Positions 45,332 to 53,274 of a DNA stretch of 64,000 bases are shown piece after piece. The position numbers and the translations under genes were made by a program. The stretch is from Clostridiales bacterium. GTDB lineage: Bacteria > Bacillota > Clostridia > Saccharofermentanales > Saccharofermentanaceae. Each line of letters opens with the position of its first letter. Positions within the stretch are counted from its first letter, which is position 1. The DNA lies in assembly GCA_017513085.1 (NCBI GenBank), contig JAFWDK010000010.1, positions 1 through 64,000 on the forward strand. Direction: 5' to 3'. A model generated the notes under the pieces. That model was not told the DNA's origin. It made no database searches and saw nothing but the letters and a program-made list of their open reading frames with translations.

Positions 45332-45763
45332 ATGAGAAAAAAGATGATGATCGTGAGTGCTTTGTTTTTGTGCCTGTTAAGCTTCGCTCTTTCTGGGTGT
45401 GACAAGTATGTTTCCAGTTGCAGAGTAATGGCCTGTGTGCAGACAAATACGTCGTCAAAAGCATCTGTAAGTTTCAGTAAGCTGACGGGTAAGATGGTGT
45501 ACAAATTGAAGACCGATACTACGAAAGTCATACACTACACAGGAGAACTGAATTCCGGCAGTATCACGGTTTACTATGATACGGACGGAACAAAGAAGGA
45601 AATGTTTACCATCAAAGCGGGAGAAAATGTAGATGCAACGCTCGGTTCGCTTCAGAAAGGAACGACTTATGTCATTCTCGAGACGAATGAGAAGAGCTCG
45701 AACGGGTCTTTCTGTTTCGAGGTCGAGTCTTCGGGAAGTGCCGAATCTGAGAATGACGATTGA
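45332..45763 (+). CDS. Small lipoprotein of unknown function
   Basis: This 143-residue protein has a lipoprotein signal with lipobox LSGC (Cys near 22) and a small beta-rich domain. The domain contains several Gly/Thr strands (ITVYYDTDGTKKE, GTTYVILET) suggestive of a lipocalin-like or immunoglobulin-like sandwich. The start at 45332 has AGAGG 9 nt upstream; an ATG at 45326 is too close to it. No neighbours help to assign a role. Confidence 0.78.
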   Translation: MRKKMMIVSALFLCLLSFALSGCDKYVSSCRVMACVQTNTSSKASVSFSKLTGKMVYKLKTDTTKVIHYTGELNSGSITVYYDTDGTKKEMFTIKAGENVDATLGSLQKGTTYVILETNEKSSNGSFCFEVESSGSAESENDD

Positions 45764-46018
45764 CTGATCCCCTCGCTTTCCTTGATAAAAAACGGACGAA
45801 ACGATATACTGATTTTGTTAGGAATAATGACTGTCCGGACGAAAAAGGCATAGACGATCATGGCGCATTTCGTTTGTGAATGGTTCACGGACGGATGCGC
45901 TTTTGACTATAAAACAGAACAAAATCTGATATACGCAAAGTCGATTTATAAGAAGTTAACAGTAGTGTGAAATGCTAGGATTAACTTAGTATGTAGATGT
46001 CGAGGAAAGGATGCTCAT
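45764..46018 (+). other. Gap with no clear gene
   Basis: This 255-nt gap separates a lipoprotein gene from an alcohol dehydrogenase gene. A 36-codon frame (from 45860) exists but has no convincing ribosome binding site. TTGACT at about 45905 followed 18 nt later by TGATAT is a possible promoter. I see no RNA gene or repeat. Confidence 0.4.
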
Positions 46019-47194
46019 ATGGAAAATTTTGAGTTTTATTCTCCAACATGTTTTGTATTCGGAAAAGAGACGGAAAACCGTGCCGGTGAATATGTTAAGC
46101 GTTTTGGCGGTACGAAAGTGCTTATCCATTATGGTGGTGGCAGCGTCGTTCGTTCCGGCCTTTTAGATCGTGTCAAAGCTTCTCTTGATCGCGAGTCGAT
46201 TCCTTATGTGGAACTCGGTGGCGTTAAACCCAATCCGAGAAGCGGACTTGTTTATGAAGGCATTGAGCTTTGCAGAAAAGAGAAAGTTGATTTTGTATTG
46301 GCTGTAGGTGGCGGAAGTACGATCGATTCTTCCAAGGCGATTGCAGCCGGAGTGGTATATGACGGTGATTTCTGGGATTTTTACCAAGGCAAGCGGATCG
46401 AGAAAGCGTTGAGTGTGGGTACGATCCTGACTATTGCGGCTGCCGGAAGTGAAGGAAGCCCGGATACCGTCATTACCAAAGAAGAAGGTATGTTCAAGCG
46501 GGGAGCCAGCGGCGATGCCATTCGCCCGAAATTCAGTATTCTCAATCCTGCTCTGACACAGACGCTTCCTGCTTATCAGACTGCAGCAGGTATCACGGAT
46601 ATCATGGCTCACTTATATGAGCGCTATCTGACGAACAGTGAGGAAGTCGAGGTGACTGACCGGCTGATCGAAGCTTTGCTTCTGACAATGGTTCATGAAG
46701 GACCGAGAGTTATCGCGGATCCGGATAACTATGATGCCAGAGCGAATATTATGTGGGCCGGAATGGTGGCACATAATAATACATGCGGTGTCGGACGCAG
46801 CCAGGACTGGCTGAGCCATACGATCGAGCACGAGCTTTCTGCATTATACGATTGTGCGCATGGCGCAGGTCTTGCAGTAACCATGCCCGCTGTTTTTACC
46901 TATGAAATGTCTCATAATGTGATGCGCTTCGCCCAGGTTGCTGTACGTGTCTGGGGATGTCAGATGGATTTTGCGCATCCGGAAGTCACTGCTAAAGCGG
47001 GAATCGAAGCGTTCCGCAATTTCCTGATCTCTATCGGGATGCCGAAGAACTTCGAGGAGCTTGGTGCGAAGGAAGAGGATATTCCGAAACTGGTGAATGT
47101 CCTCTGCAGAGGTGATGGCCGTGACGGAACGATTTCCGGCTTCATCACTCTTAACGAAGATGACTGCACTAAAATCTATAAGATGATGGTGTAA
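46019..47194 (+). CDS. Iron-containing alcohol dehydrogenase (butanol dehydrogenase type)
   Basis: This 391-residue protein is of the family III alcohol dehydrogenases, close to NADPH-dependent BdhA/YqhD. The dinucleotide motif VGGGSTIDSSKA lies near residue 96. Metal ligands are seen in GITDIMAHLYERY (Asp, His), HTIEHELSALYD and CAHGAGLAV (His). It reduces aldehydes during fermentation. It lies 5 nt before an AraC regulator. Confidence 0.93.
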   Translation: MENFEFYSPTCFVFGKETENRAGEYVKRFGGTKVLIHYGGGSVVRSGLLDRVKASLDRESIPYVELGGVKPNPRSGLVYEGIELCRKEKVDFVLAVGGGSTIDSSKAIAAGVVYDGDFWDFYQGKRIEKALSVGTILTIAAAGSEGSPDTVITKEEGMFKRGASGDAIRPKFSILNPALTQTLPAYQTAAGITDIMAHLYERYLTNSEEVEVTDRLIEALLLTMVHEGPRVIADPDNYDARANIMWAGMVAHNNTCGVGRSQDWLSHTIEHELSALYDCAHGAGLAVTMPAVFTYEMSHNVMRFAQVAVRVWGCQMDFAHPEVTAKAGIEAFRNFLISIGMPKNFEELGAKEEDIPKLVNVLCRGDGRDGTISGFITLNEDDCTKIYKMMV

Positions 47195-47199
47195 GTTAT

Positions 47200-48093
47200 A
47201 TGGATTACAGCCATTACGAAAACTTTGATTTTGACAGAATTAGTGCCTTTAACATGTCCACGGGTTTTAAGGACAGGAGCTATAAGATGCACTGGCATTC
47301 TTATGGCGAAATCCTTCTCGTTGGTCCGGGCGAAACGAACATCTTTAGGGTAAATCAAAGTACCTACAACCTCAAGGAAGGGGACTTCGTATTGGTTTGG
47401 CCGATGGAAATGCATGCTATCCTTGATGCGGATCGGGAACACTCACTAGTGATTCAGTTCAGTAATGCCTTTATGAATTCGCTACTCGATCTTCAGAGGA
47501 TCATGCATTTCTATCGTAATCTCCACGTGATCGAGCGAAGCGCGCATCCTCATCTTTCTGCAAAACTTCTGACTTTAGTCTATAAGATGAGAGATGTATT
47601 CTTTTCGGAAACTCCCGATCGGGAATTACGGTGCTGTATGCTGTTCATGGAGTTTGTGCTTGCTATGGATGAGCATCGTGAAGAGTTTTCTTCCGAGCTG
47701 GCTCCGGGTGGCAGAAACAGTTTTAACGATGATGTGATGCGTCGTATGCTTATGGTTACCGAATACATAAAGAATAATCTTACTTCGGATGATCTTTCCC
47801 AGCAGACTATGGCTGATATGGCCGGTATCAGCAAGGATTATTTTTCCAGAATATTCAAGAATGTGACCGGCATGAATTACAGTAAGTGGCTGAATATGAT
47901 CCGCTTGGAGAAAGCAACGGAGCTTCTTTCCCAGAATGATATGACACTTACGCAGGTGGCCATGCTTTCCGGATTCCGTAGTATTCCCAGCTTTAACCGG
48001 GTTTTTTACGAAGAAAAAGGTATGGCACCGGGAGAATACAGAAGTCTTTTCGTGAGTGGCCGAAATCCTGAACAGGAAACAAATCAGAGATAA
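47200..48093 (+). CDS. AraC family transcriptional regulator
   Basis: This 297-residue protein has an N-terminal cupin-like sensing domain (about residues 20-150; MHWHSYGEILLVGPG) and a C-terminal double helix-turn-helix domain (about 185-285) with typical MADMAGISKDYFSRIFK and MLSGFRSIPSFNRVF segments. It lies between the alcohol dehydrogenase and the GH10 xylanase and presumably regulates this sugar-use locus. Confidence 0.9.
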   Translation: MDYSHYENFDFDRISAFNMSTGFKDRSYKMHWHSYGEILLVGPGETNIFRVNQSTYNLKEGDFVLVWPMEMHAILDADREHSLVIQFSNAFMNSLLDLQRIMHFYRNLHVIERSAHPHLSAKLLTLVYKMRDVFFSETPDRELRCCMLFMEFVLAMDEHREEFSSELAPGGRNSFNDDVMRRMLMVTEYIKNNLTSDDLSQQTMADMAGISKDYFSRIFKNVTGMNYSKWLNMIRLEKATELLSQNDMTLTQVAMLSGFRSIPSFNRVFYEEKGMAPGEYRSLFVSGRNPEQETNQR

Positions 48094-48132
48094 GACCGTT
48101 CTAGACCCAAATATACGAAACGGGGTACATAT

Positions 48133-49335
48133 ATGGATATTTCGCACAGAAAAGTCAGTAAACGAGTGCTTTTTAAATCGTCGACCGGTGAGCCGCTGGT
48201 GAATAAAAAAGTGCATGTACAGCAGACAAAGCATGATTTCCTGTTCGGATGTGGTGCTTTTGTTTTCCTGCCGTATCTTATAAAGGATGAACAAGAATAC
48301 CAAAAAGTAACCGAGAGTTGGCTGGATATCTTCAATTACGGGACGTTGCCTTTTTACTGGGGACAGTTTGAAAAAGAAGAAGGAAACCCGAATACCGAGA
48401 CGTTGATGAAGACAGCGAAGTATCTTCAGAGTAAAGGCGTAACGGTGAAGGGACATCCGTTATGCTGGCACACGGCCTGTGCAGACTGGCTGATGAAGTA
48501 TGACAATAAGACGATCCTGGAGAAACAACTGGCACGTATCGACCGTGAAGTCATCGGATTTAAAGGTGTGATCGATATGTGGGATGTCATTAACGAAGTC
48601 GTGATCATGCCGATCTTTGACAAATATGACAATGCCATTACCAGACTCTGTAAAGAGCATGGAAGAGTCGGTCTGATCAAGAAAGTTTTCGATGAAGCGC
48701 ACGCGGCAAATCCTAATGCTGTGTTGCTCATCAATGATTTCAATACGTCTACGAATTATGAGATCCTTATTGACGGATGTTTGAATGCGGGTGTACCGAT
48801 CAGCGCGATCGGGATCCAGTCTCACCAGCATCAGGGATACTGGGGAAAAGAAAAACTTGAAGAAGTCCTCGCGCGTTACGAACATTTCGGTCTTCCGATC
48901 CATTTTACGGAAAATACATTGATCTCCGGAGAGATCATGCCACCGCATATTGTCGATCTTAATGACTGGAAAGTCGAGAAGTGGCCGACAACTCCGGAGG
49001 GAGAAGAGAGACAGGCACGGGAAATCGAAGAGATGTACCGTATTCTTTTTTCTCATCCTCTTGTTTCTGCCATTACAACGTGGGATTATCGTGACGGCGC
49101 ATGGCTGCATGCACCGAGTGGTTTTATCCGCGAGGATAATACACTGAAACCGTCTTATACCATGTTGAAGGACCTGGTCAAGAAGGAATGGTGGACCGAT
49201 ACAGACGTAGTAACTGATAAAAACGGCTACGCTGTGGTGGATGCTTTTAAAGGTGAATATGATCTTTCTTCGGAAGGACACACTGCAAAAGCTGTTTTGA
49301 CAGACAATGAGGGTATGGAAATCACGCTTGCCTAA
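48133..49335 (+). CDS. Glycoside hydrolase family 10 endo-1,4-beta-xylanase, intracellular
   Basis: This 400-residue protein is a GH10 barrel with the acid/base glutamate in WDVINE (about residue 155) and the nucleophile glutamate in IHFTENT (about residue 258). Substrate-binding HPLCWH lies near 115. There is no signal peptide or carbohydrate-binding module, so it acts on imported xylo-oligosaccharides. The C-terminal 40 residues form an extra strand-rich tail. It is next to oxidoreductases and an AraC regulator. Confidence 0.92.
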   Translation: MDISHRKVSKRVLFKSSTGEPLVNKKVHVQQTKHDFLFGCGAFVFLPYLIKDEQEYQKVTESWLDIFNYGTLPFYWGQFEKEEGNPNTETLMKTAKYLQSKGVTVKGHPLCWHTACADWLMKYDNKTILEKQLARIDREVIGFKGVIDMWDVINEVVIMPIFDKYDNAITRLCKEHGRVGLIKKVFDEAHAANPNAVLLINDFNTSTNYEILIDGCLNAGVPISAIGIQSHQHQGYWGKEKLEEVLARYEHFGLPIHFTENTLISGEIMPPHIVDLNDWKVEKWPTTPEGEERQAREIEEMYRILFSHPLVSAITTWDYRDGAWLHAPSGFIREDNTLKPSYTMLKDLVKKEWWTDTDVVTDKNGYAVVDAFKGEYDLSSEGHTAKAVLTDNEGMEITLA

Positions 49336-49376
49336 GCGGACAGGAAACAGTTTTCAAGAAGAAAAGGAGAATCACT

Positions 49377-50495
49377 ATGAGTATCGATCTTTCCAAAATG
49401 CCGAAATTAGGATTCGGTCTGATGAGACTTCCGGAAAATGAGGGAGTCATCGATCACGAACATGTCTGCCGTATGGTGGATAAGTATATGCAGGCTGGTA
49501 TGAATTATTTTGATACCGCATATGTTTATCACGGAGGAAAGTCCGAGGTGGCGGCCAGAGAGGCTTTGGTGAAACGTTATCCGAGAGAGAGCTTTATGCT
49601 CGCAACCAAGCTTCCGGCATGGGAAATCAAGAAAGAAGAGGACATTGAACGGATCTTTGAAGAGCAGTTGGCACGTGCAGGTGTCGACTATTTTGATTTC
49701 TATCTCCTTCACTCCCTTGAAGACGGAAACAACTACGATACATATGTGAAGTATGACTGCTTTGACTGGTGTATGAAGAGAAAAGCCGAAGGGAAGATCA
49801 AACATTTCGGTTTTTCCTTCCATGGCAGCCCTGAGCTCCTTTCGGAAGTTTTGGATCTTCATCCGGAAGTGGAATTTGTTCAGATCCAACTGAATTATCT
49901 GGATCGGAGCAATCCGGTGGTTCGTTCTCAGGAGCTCTACGATATCCTTCATGAAAGAAATATCCCGATCATCGTCATGGAGCCGATCCGTGGAGGAATG
50001 CTGGCGAATATGGCGCCTGAGATCGAAGAAAAGTTTAAAGCAAGACGACCGGATAAATCAGTGGCTTCCTGGGCCTTACGCTTTGTCGGCTCTTTGCCCG
50101 GTGTAATGACGATCCTTTCCGGAATGTCTAGCGAGGAGCAGATGGACGATAATATCGGCACGTTTACCGGTTTTGAGAAATTGTCTTCAGATGAAATGGA
50201 AATCGTGGATCAGGTTACTTCGGATCTTCTCAGTATGCCTCAGATTGGTTGCACGGCCTGTAAGTATTGCTGTGACGGCTGTCCGATGCACATCAGTATT
50301 CCGGATGTGTTCCGCACGATCAATACGCTCCGCCGTTATCCGGATGATTGGAGATCGAAGAATTTTTATTCCGGAGTGGTTTCCCGTTCCGGAAAAGCAT
50401 CCGACTGTATCGGATGCGGACAGTGTGAGGGTGTATGCCCGCAGCATCTGCCTATCATAGAACTGTTGAAAGAAGCAGCGTCGATCCTGGATTGA
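49377..50495 (+). CDS. Aldo/keto reductase with C-terminal iron-sulfur domain
   Basis: This 372-residue protein has an aldo/keto reductase barrel (about residues 1-290; FGLMRLP, FDTAYVYHGG with catalytic Asp/Tyr) followed by a ferredoxin-like tail. The tail has cysteine runs CTACKYCCDGC near 285 and CIGCGQCEGVC near 340, which can hold two 4Fe-4S clusters. This fusion is frequent in anaerobes and likely couples reduction to ferredoxin. The ribosome binding site AAGGAG is strong. Confidence 0.9.
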   Translation: MSIDLSKMPKLGFGLMRLPENEGVIDHEHVCRMVDKYMQAGMNYFDTAYVYHGGKSEVAAREALVKRYPRESFMLATKLPAWEIKKEEDIERIFEEQLARAGVDYFDFYLLHSLEDGNNYDTYVKYDCFDWCMKRKAEGKIKHFGFSFHGSPELLSEVLDLHPEVEFVQIQLNYLDRSNPVVRSQELYDILHERNIPIIVMEPIRGGMLANMAPEIEEKFKARRPDKSVASWALRFVGSLPGVMTILSGMSSEEQMDDNIGTFTGFEKLSSDEMEIVDQVTSDLLSMPQIGCTACKYCCDGCPMHISIPDVFRTINTLRRYPDDWRSKNFYSGVVSRSGKASDCIGCGQCEGVCPQHLPIIELLKEAASILD

Positions 50496-50533
50496 TCCTT
50501 GAAAGACATGGAAGCAGTGAAAAGGGTGTAATT

Positions 50534-51565
50534 ATGAAAAAGAGAGCTTTATTTATCGGTGGTACAGGAACGATCAGCACAGCGATCGTAAAAAGACTTG
50601 TCAAGGATCTTGACTGGGACGTATGGGTATTGAATCGTGGAAATCGTGCAAGTGTGCTGCCGGAAGAGGTTCACCAGATCATCGTGGACATTAACGATGA
50701 AAAGGCGGTGCTGGACAAATTAGGTGACATGACGTTTGATTCGATCTGCGAGTTTATCGGCTTTACAGTACCGCAAGTCGAGCGGGATTTCCGACTGTTT
50801 AAAAGAAGGACCAAACAGTATATCTATACCAGTTCTGCTTCGGCCTACCATAAGCCTGCTTCCGGTTACATCATTACGGAAGGAACTGCGCTTAGCAACC
50901 CGTATTGGCAGTATTCCAGAGATAAGATCGCCTGTGAAGAATTCCTTATGAAGAAATATAAAGAAGACGGATTCCCGGTAACGATCGTACGTCCGAGCCA
51001 TACCTATGATGAGAGAAATGTTCCGCTGGGCGTACATGGAAAGAACGGTTTTTGGCAGGTCATTAAGAGAATGCAGGAAGGAAAGCCTGTCATTATTCAA
51101 GGAGACGGTTCCAGCCTTTGGACGCTGACCTGGAATGCAGATTTTGCTATCGGTTATACCGGCCTAATGGGAAATCGTCATGCTATCGGAGAAGCTTTTC
51201 AGATCACTTCGGATGAGGTGCTCACCTGGGATCAGGTCTATGCGACGATAGCCGATGCACTGGGCGTCGAGCTGAATGCATATTATGTATCCACCGACTT
51301 CCTGCGTGCGGTGGGGGATCCTTGCGGATTCGATTATACCGGATCGCTTCTGGGCGATAAATCTGTTTCTGTGGTTTTTGATAATGCAAAACTTAAACGA
51401 GTCGTCCCGGACATGCAAACGAATGTAAGGTTTGATATGGGCGTACGTATTGCTTTGGATTATGTTCTTTCCCATCCGCAAGAGTGTCAGATCGAAGATC
51501 CGGAATTTGATTCCTGGTGTGATAAGGTGATCGATACGATTGAAAAAGCAAAAGCGTCTTTTTGA
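50534..51565 (+). CDS. NAD-dependent epimerase/dehydratase family protein
   Basis: This 343-residue short-chain dehydrogenase has the Rossmann motif GGTGTIS at its N-terminus, an active-site pair in SSASAYHKP (the tyrosine lacks the usual YxxxK spacing there) and a later YSRDKIACE segment that supplies Tyr/Lys. The start at 50534 lies 38 nt after the aldo/keto reductase stop codon; the longer frame runs back into that gene. It probably oxidises or epimerises a sugar or nucleotide sugar. Confidence 0.85.
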   Translation: MKKRALFIGGTGTISTAIVKRLVKDLDWDVWVLNRGNRASVLPEEVHQIIVDINDEKAVLDKLGDMTFDSICEFIGFTVPQVERDFRLFKRRTKQYIYTSSASAYHKPASGYIITEGTALSNPYWQYSRDKIACEEFLMKKYKEDGFPVTIVRPSHTYDERNVPLGVHGKNGFWQVIKRMQEGKPVIIQGDGSSLWTLTWNADFAIGYTGLMGNRHAIGEAFQITSDEVLTWDQVYATIADALGVELNAYYVSTDFLRAVGDPCGFDYTGSLLGDKSVSVVFDNAKLKRVVPDMQTNVRFDMGVRIALDYVLSHPQECQIEDPEFDSWCDKVIDTIEKAKASF

Positions 51566-51584
51566 TGAAAGGAGTGTGCCGGTT

Positions 51585-52568
51585 ATGCAGAAAGTAAAGT
51601 GGGGTATTCTTGGAACCGCCAATGTAGCCAGATGGGGGACGATTCCGGGTATGAAACAATCGCCGAGCTGTGAACTCTATGCGATCGCCGGCAGAAATCC
51701 GGAAAAAGCGGAAAGCTATAAGAGAGACTATGGCTTTGAAAAAGCTTATGGCAGCTATGACGAACTGATCAACGATCCGGATGTTCAGGCTATTTATATA
51801 CCATTGCCGAACGATCTTCATCTGAAGTGGGTAAAAGCTGCGCTTCAAAGCGGGAAACACGTTCTTTGCGAAAAACCATTGGCACTGAACGCCAATGAGG
51901 CAAAGGAGATGTTTCAAACCGCAAAAGACTGTGGAGTATATCTCATGGAAGCATATGCGTACCTGCATAGCCCCTATGTTGAGAGCCTGAGAAATGATGT
52001 GAAGAGTGGGTTGATCGGAGATGTGGATTATATCGACACGGCATTCGTCACGCAAGGGTATAAGGAAGATTTCCGGCTTCACAAAGAGCATGGTGGCGGT
52101 GCCATGTATGATCTCGGTTGCTACTGCACGACGATGATCCTGTCTTTGATCGATTCGGAACCGGTTTTTGTTTCCGGAAGTGCTGAATATTCCGACCTTG
52201 ATGTGGATCTGAATACTGCTGCGATCATTCGATTTAAAAACGGAGCAAGAGCATCTTTTAATGTCGGCATGATCCTTGGCGAAAACACAAATTCGCGTTT
52301 TGACAGGCTTTTCATTCATGGATCGAAAGGCTCGATCCGTTCGGATGTTGAGTATAACCAGGAAGGAAAAGTCAGCTATAAGGTGTTTTCGAAGGAAAGA
52401 GTTTCGGAGAATACGATTTCCGTTCCACATAATTATTCTCTTGAGATCGAACAGTTCAGCCGGTGCATCCTTTATGGGGAAAAACCATTTGTCACGCCTG
52501 AGTTTTCAATTAAAAACGCAGAACTAATGGATATGGTTTTTGATGCGATCGGATTTTATAAGAGATAA
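51585..52568 (+). CDS. Gfo/Idh/MocA family oxidoreductase
   Basis: This 327-residue protein has an N-terminal Rossmann domain (GILGTANVARW) with the conserved CEKPLALNANEA motif near residue 94 and a C-terminal alpha/beta substrate domain with GGGAMYDLGCY near 173. It is an NAD(P)-dependent sugar or inositol dehydrogenase. GGAG at 51571 supports the start at 51585. It is 19 nt downstream of the epimerase-family gene in the same operon. Confidence 0.9.
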   Translation: MQKVKWGILGTANVARWGTIPGMKQSPSCELYAIAGRNPEKAESYKRDYGFEKAYGSYDELINDPDVQAIYIPLPNDLHLKWVKAALQSGKHVLCEKPLALNANEAKEMFQTAKDCGVYLMEAYAYLHSPYVESLRNDVKSGLIGDVDYIDTAFVTQGYKEDFRLHKEHGGGAMYDLGCYCTTMILSLIDSEPVFVSGSAEYSDLDVDLNTAAIIRFKNGARASFNVGMILGENTNSRFDRLFIHGSKGSIRSDVEYNQEGKVSYKVFSKERVSENTISVPHNYSLEIEQFSRCILYGEKPFVTPEFSIKNAELMDMVFDAIGFYKR

Positions 52569-52666
52569 GAATTCAGCGCCTAAAAGATAAAAATAGTTGA
52601 ACTCGAGAAGGTTATATGAGTTATAATTATTTGAGAGGGTGATTTGTTTATTGGAGGGCGAGGGGT

Positions 52667-53260
52667 ATGAAAATCTACGATATTTCGCAAGAGGTATTCG
52701 GATGTCAGGTCTATCCCGGCGATCCGTCTCCGGAAAGAGAAATCAAACTTCGAATTGAAGATGGCGCAGTCTGCAACCTTAGCGCACTTCATATGTGTGC
52801 GCACAATGGTACGCATGTGGATGCGCCATATCATTTCTTGAATGAAGGTAAAAAGATCGATGAGATCGATCTTTCAAAGTTTGTCGGGTATGCTTACGTG
52901 GCGGAACACCAGGGTGATATTACCGCTTCGGATGCTGCCAGTATCCTCGAAAAGGCTCGAAGATCTGATGCAGAAGCGGCACGGCGGATCCTGGTCAAAG
53001 GAGACGCTACCATGACGGTTGAAGCGGCTTCGGTTTTCGCTGACGCAGGGATCCTTCTTTATGGTAATGAGTCGCAGACGGTTGGACCGATGGATGCGCC
53101 TATGGCTGTTCATCTTATTATGCTTGGCGCACAGATCGTTCTTCTTGAAGGGATCCGTTTGCAAGATGTTCCAGAGGGTGTGTATATTCTTCATGCCGCG
53201 CCACTGAATCTGGGAGGTGCCGAAGGAGCCCCTTGCCGGGCGACGCTTATGCAGATATAA
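52667..53260 (+). CDS. Cyclase/kynurenine formamidase family hydrolase
   Basis: This 197-residue metal-dependent hydrolase has the family motif HNGTHVDAPYHF (metal-binding His/Asp/His) near residue 45. A late LLEGIRLQDVPEG segment is also typical. Members hydrolyse N-formylkynurenine or related cyclic amides and esters. No tryptophan-pathway genes are near, so the substrate is unknown. GGAGGGCGAGGGG precedes the ATG. Confidence 0.85.
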   Translation: MKIYDISQEVFGCQVYPGDPSPEREIKLRIEDGAVCNLSALHMCAHNGTHVDAPYHFLNEGKKIDEIDLSKFVGYAYVAEHQGDITASDAASILEKARRSDAEAARRILVKGDATMTVEAASVFADAGILLYGNESQTVGPMDAPMAVHLIMLGAQIVLLEGIRLQDVPEGVYILHAAPLNLGGAEGAPCRATLMQI

Positions 53261-53274
53261 CGCAGGAGTGCTTT

